From: Thermoplasmatota archaeon
GTDB taxonomy: Archaea > Thermoplasmatota > E2 > DHVEG-1
Direction of reading: 5' to 3'
NCBI GenBank assembly: GCA_030612095.1
Contig: JAUWOO010000028.1
Location: 1-14,829, forward strand
Length of the DNA stretch: 14,829 nt
Each line of letters begins with the position of its first letter. Within the stretch, counting starts at the first letter, position 1. The position numbers were made by a program, and so were the translations under genes. The notes beneath the pieces were generated by a model that saw nothing but the letters and a program-made list of their open reading frames with translations, had not been told where the DNA came from and did not search any database. This document shows positions 12,098 through 14,829 of this stretch, piece after piece.

Positions 12098-14829
12098 TCA
12101 CTTCTCTGGAGGTTTATCGCCAAAGTAGAGATTCCCTGTTTTGAAAAGTACGATAAGTATTAGTGCTATTGCTGTAATCATTGCTATTATCACTATTATC
12201 CATGGGAATTCTCCAGTAGGTGTTGTTGCTTTTGGTTCTGCGTTTACTGTATATGTTGCGGTATCGGTTCGGCTGTTATTTTCATCATCTTTAACAGTCA
12301 TACTCAAGGTGTAAATTCCATTGGTTAGATCGGTTTCTGGTGTGTAAATAAATATATGTTTGTTTGCTGAAGTAACAGTAATAATGGTTGAAGTAATGTT
12401 GATTGATTCACCGTTTAAAGTAGATTCAATTACCGTCAAAGTTTCATTATATATGATGGATATAGTTGGGTTGGGAGTGTTAAACGTTGCTCCATCGATC
12501 GGATCGAAAATAGGTTGTAATATCGTGTAGTGATAAGTGAATTGATATTCTGTATCTGGATCGTCTAATACGTATATCTTGCCGTTTTCTCTCCATATCA
12601 TATCCGAAGAAATTATCCTTCCATCTGAGGTTTCGACTGTAAGGTTGAGAATGTCAGTGTGTTGATCTGCTACCTCTATATACACCCAATTACTCTTATT
12701 TATATTGACAATTACAAGAAAGGAGCTATTCTGAACATCCGTTACAGTATCTATGATGCCTCCTACATTATGTGTCACCTTTGATATAGCATCTGCTTCT
12801 ACATCCCAAATGAAAAGCTTATCTAAACTGCCGTTTACAGATATCAAAAACGAGATATTTCCACTTATGTTTGTCAGATGTACGGATTTCAATATGTTAT
12901 TAGGATCATTAAAAGTATCTACTATGCCATCTCCATTGGTGTCATTTGCATAGAAGTTATAGTCTAAACTAATGTTAAATAAATCTTCTACCTCTTCTTC
13001 ACTTATAACTTTTTCTTCTGTGGGGGGTGGAGGATTGTAATGTCCTCCGCTGCTAGGTCTTGATTTTGTAGTAAAGCTCCATGTATAGTTAGAGATCATG
13101 AAGTTACCATCTGCATCTGTCGAATTCCATCCTATGGTAACCTGGTATTGGGTGTTATATCCAAGGTTGTATGATGGATTAGCAGTTAGTGTTTTATTGC
13201 TGTCACTCCAACTGAAGTGTTCATATATGGAAGGAGATACAGCAAAGTCGTTTTCAACAGTAGTTCGGTTCATTGATTTGTCGAAGATTACAACAATGTT
13301 GGTGTGTGTAGATACTCCAGCACCTGTTGGTGTAGCTGAAGTTACATTTGGCAAAACAGCTAAAGGAAGATAATCTCCACCATTCTGTATAGATGTAGTT
13401 CCATAATATGGAATATTGGTATCCCCTATTCCATCTCGCGAAATGTTCCAGGGATAGGTGTTATTATCACCATTATCTGCTCCGTTATAATCGCTCCAGT
13501 AGTTTCCACCTAGATACTGCCCATTTATTATATTCGTGCCAAGTTTTCTTGTAGTATTCCAGGTGTTGCTTCCAGTATCATTTACATTATTTGCATTGGC
13601 AAAATAGTTGTTGTAAATAGTGTTGTTATTTGATGATGAAAGATTGATGCCCCACCTAGAATTATTGTAAACGCGGTTAGAGAATATGGTGTTGTTTGAT
13701 GAATTGAGAAAATAGATTCCATCCACAGAATTATTGTAAACTGTATTGCTTGTGAGGGTGTTATTGTAGGAATATTGTATGTGTATGCCATGAGTGTTGT
13801 TCAGTAGCGTGTTCTCAGCAATGGAATTGCTATAAGATGCACGAGTAAGATTAGTTGCATTTCCACTAATGAAAATCCCCACTCCGCTGTTATTAGACAC
13901 TATGTTTTTCTTAATGATAGTATATGCATCCGCAATCCATATCCCTGGATAATTTCCCGTGATGTTTTCATCGTTATGCTCTACTGTATTTGATGTTAGA
14001 TTATTGTGTTCCCCGCCGTCAACAAAAATAATAAAGCCATTATGCTCGTTTGAATAGATAACATTGTTTTTAATGACATTATTGTCACTAACTTCAGTGA
14101 GACTCATTCCAACCATGTTATCTGATAGATTATTGTTTTGTATCGTGTTGTTTGTAGACGCATTCAAGCAGAGACCATGATTAGAGTTCTGATAAATGCA
14201 GTTACTATCGATTGTACTGTTGCTGGCATTTCTGCATTCGATTCCATATCCAGTATTATTGTGGATTGTGTTGCCGTATAACGTGGTATTGTGTACAGTA
14301 AATGATGCGCAATAAATGTAAATTCCCTTGGAGCAATTCGTTACGTTCATGTCTTGAATAACTGTATTGTTTGCCTCTATGCTTATTCCTGTGCCATTCA
14401 TTCCATCAATGATCGATGAAGATCTAGCCTGTAATGTTATGCTTTTGCATATGAGAATGTTTTCATGATATGTTCCATTAAAAGCAATGAGCGTATTACC
14501 AGTAGAAGCATTATCGACTGCACCTTGTATAACAGAATGCCATGTGCCTTTATTTACATTATAAACTGCTGAGTTTGGTACCAACGGGTGATAGTCCCCA
14601 CCATTTATTATAGATCTGCTGGAATTATAGGGTAAAGATGTATTTCCTAGTCCATCTCCATTGGTATCCTCTCCGTTATAATCATTCCAGAAGTTGCCAC
14701 CAGTGTATGACCCGCCAACTATATTTGTACCAAGTTTTCTTGTAATATTCCAGGTGTTGTTTCCAGTGTCGTTTACATTATTTATGTTGTAGAAACAGTT
14801 GTTGTAGATGAGGTTACCACTCGAAGATT
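12098..14829 (-). CDS. Large surface protein with NosD-type beta-helix, Ig-like domains and C-terminal anchor (5' end outside window)
   Basis: The frame is open from the right edge to a TGA at 12098, giving at least 909 residues; the true start lies beyond 14829. A TTG at 14584 could be mistaken for the start, but coding clearly continues upstream. From the N-terminal side: the end of one NosD-type module (14585-14829), a full right-handed parallel beta-helix of about 300 residues built from NNTI-x-NN type turns (to about 13600), a second module tail (13352-13633), an Ig-like SbsA/Big_5 domain (about 13064-13345), a Pro-rich linker, a longer beta-rich region, another Ig-like domain, and one membrane helix (12143-12202) with a short basic tail. 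Dozens of N-x-S/T sequons indicate an N-glycosylated exterior. The tail lacks a PGF-CTERM or similar signal, so it seems to be directly anchored. NosD here means the repeat family, not nitrous-oxide reductase maturation. Confidence 0.85.
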   Translation of the reverse strand, partial: SSSGNLIYNNCFYNINNVNDTGNNTWNITRKLGTNIVGGSYTGGNFWNDYNGEDTNGDGLGNTSLPYNSSRSIINGGDYHPLVPNSAVYNVNKGTWHSVIQGAVDNASTGNTLIAFNGTYHENILICKSITLQARSSSIIDGMNGTGISIEANNTVIQDMNVTNCSKGIYIYCASFTVHNTTLYGNTIHNNTGYGIECRNASNSTIDSNCIYQNSNHGLCLNASTNNTIQNNNLSDNMVGMSLTEVSDNNVIKNNVIYSNEHNGFIIFVDGGEHNNLTSNTVEHNDENITGNYPGIWIADAYTIIKKNIVSNNSGVGIFISGNATNLTRASYSNSIAENTLLNNTHGIHIQYSYNNTLTSNTVYNNSVDGIYFLNSSNNTIFSNRVYNNSRWGINLSSSNNNTIYNNYFANANNVNDTGSNTWNTTRKLGTNIINGQYLGGNYWSDYNGADNGDNNTYPWNISRDGIGDTNIPYYGTTSIQNGGDYLPLAVLPNVTSATPTGAGVSTHTNIVVIFDKSMNRTTVENDFAVSPSIYEHFSWSDSNKTLTANPSYNLGYNTQYQVTIGWNSTDADGNFMISNYTWSFTTKSRPSSGGHYNPPPPTEEKVISEEEVEDLFNISLDYNFYANDTNGDGIVDTFNDPNNILKSVHLTNISGNISFLISVNGSLDKLFIWDVEADAISKVTHNVGGIIDTVTDVQNSSFLVIVNINKSNWVYIEVADQHTDILNLTVETSDGRIISSDMIWRENGKIYVLDDPDTEYQFTYHYTILQPIFDPIDGATFNTPNPTISIIYNETLTVIESTLNGESINITSTIITVTSANKHIFIYTPETDLTNGIYTLSMTVKDDENNSRTDTATYTVNAEPKATTPTGEFPWIIVIIAMITAIALILIVLFKTGNLYFGDKPPEK
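13352..13633 (-). repeat. NosD-tail module, copy 2
   Basis: Encodes the unit from NNYFANANNVNDTGSNTWN through RKLGTNIINGQYLGGNYW to QNGGDYLPLAVLPN. It repeats the unit at 14572-14822 inside the same protein. The best-conserved DNA block (13536-13592) matches 14727-14783 at 52 of 57 bases. Confidence 0.75.
14572..14822 (-). repeat. NosD-tail module, copy 1
   Basis: Encodes NNCFYNINNVNDTGNNTWN through RKLGTNIVGGSYTGGNFW to INGGDYHPLVPN, the counterpart of copy 2 about 1.19 kb away. It shows that the protein is built from tandem beta-helix plus cap units, with at least one more unit beginning outside the window. Confidence 0.75.

Noticed and set aside
13580..14400. Regular short repeats resembling a CRISPR-like array
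   Set aside because: The recurring GTATTATTG-like words are the codons of beta-helix turns in an open reading frame. They vary in sequence and spacing and have no uniform spacers.
12098..14584. Start of the surface-protein gene at 14584
   Set aside because: This is a TTG, and the same frame stays open to the right edge while encoding a module homologous to a downstream part of the protein, so the real start lies outside the window.
1..14829. Genome-wide reassignment of TAG to a sense codon
   Set aside because: The arfC and hydrolase genes reach normal family length exactly at TAG. Treating TAG as sense would extend arfC through 12066 and 12126 to a TAA at 12312, about 200 bases into the convergent surface-protein gene. 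A local event in alba remains possible.
12098..14829. NosD similarity as evidence for nitrous-oxide respiration
   Set aside because: NosD-type repeats are widespread in archaeal surface proteins. No nosZ or copper-handling genes are nearby, and the Ig-like and anchor domains point to a cell-surface role.

Overview
The window looks like chromosomal DNA from a euryarchaeon. It is AT-rich and encodes a proteasome alpha subunit, an Alba chromatin protein, CDP-archaeol-type lipid head-group enzymes, an archaeosortase, a ThyX thymidylate synthase, an archaeal-type riboflavin-pathway reductase and a sequon-rich surface protein. TATA-like boxes about 25 bases before the likely transcript starts, rather than bacterial -35/-10 pairs, fit Archaea. 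Methanogen-like or Thermoplasmatota-like lineages are my best guess, but I cannot place it more precisely. I see no mobile elements, CRISPR arrays, tRNAs or rRNAs.

Left part (1-2703): the tail of an incoming plus-strand reading frame, then Alba on the minus strand with an in-frame TAG, a 79-residue orphan protein, psmA, and a divergent metallo-beta-lactamase-fold hydrolase. Behind the hydrolase lie the frameshifted remains of a small zinc-ribbon gene. Centre-left (2704-4979, minus): a tight archaeosortase / archaetidylserine decarboxylase / archaetidylserine synthase operon. This linkage is known from archaea where sorted surface proteins are processed and lipid-anchored.

Centre (5065-10573, minus): ten overlapping or abutting genes for the membrane arm of an Mrp-type, MBH-related ion pump. 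The order corresponds to MbhA-B-C-D-E-F-G-H-I-M: MrpE, F, G, two small pieces equivalent to the MrpA C-terminus, MrpB, C, D, an MbhI-like linker and a NuoH/MbhM-like subunit. The peripheral-arm genes (J, K, L, N: hydrogenase-like small and large subunits, NuoC-like and ferredoxin-like subunits) are absent. The complex must find its electron-transfer arm elsewhere or work without it.

Right part (10574-14829): a divergent promoter region with two palindromes separates the pump operon from a thyX-arfC gene pair (a flavin-dependent enzyme plus a flavin-biosynthesis enzyme). A very large surface protein then enters from the right edge. It has two NosD-type beta-helix modules, Ig-like domains and a C-terminal membrane anchor, and its 5' end lies outside the window.

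The most notable observations are the interrupted Alba gene, the pump operon without its redox arm, the coupling of lipid head-group and protein-sorting genes, and the duplicated NosD module. I do not see a clearly new defence or mobile system. Both the Alba TAG and the zinc-ribbon frameshift should first be tested as sequencing or assembly errors.
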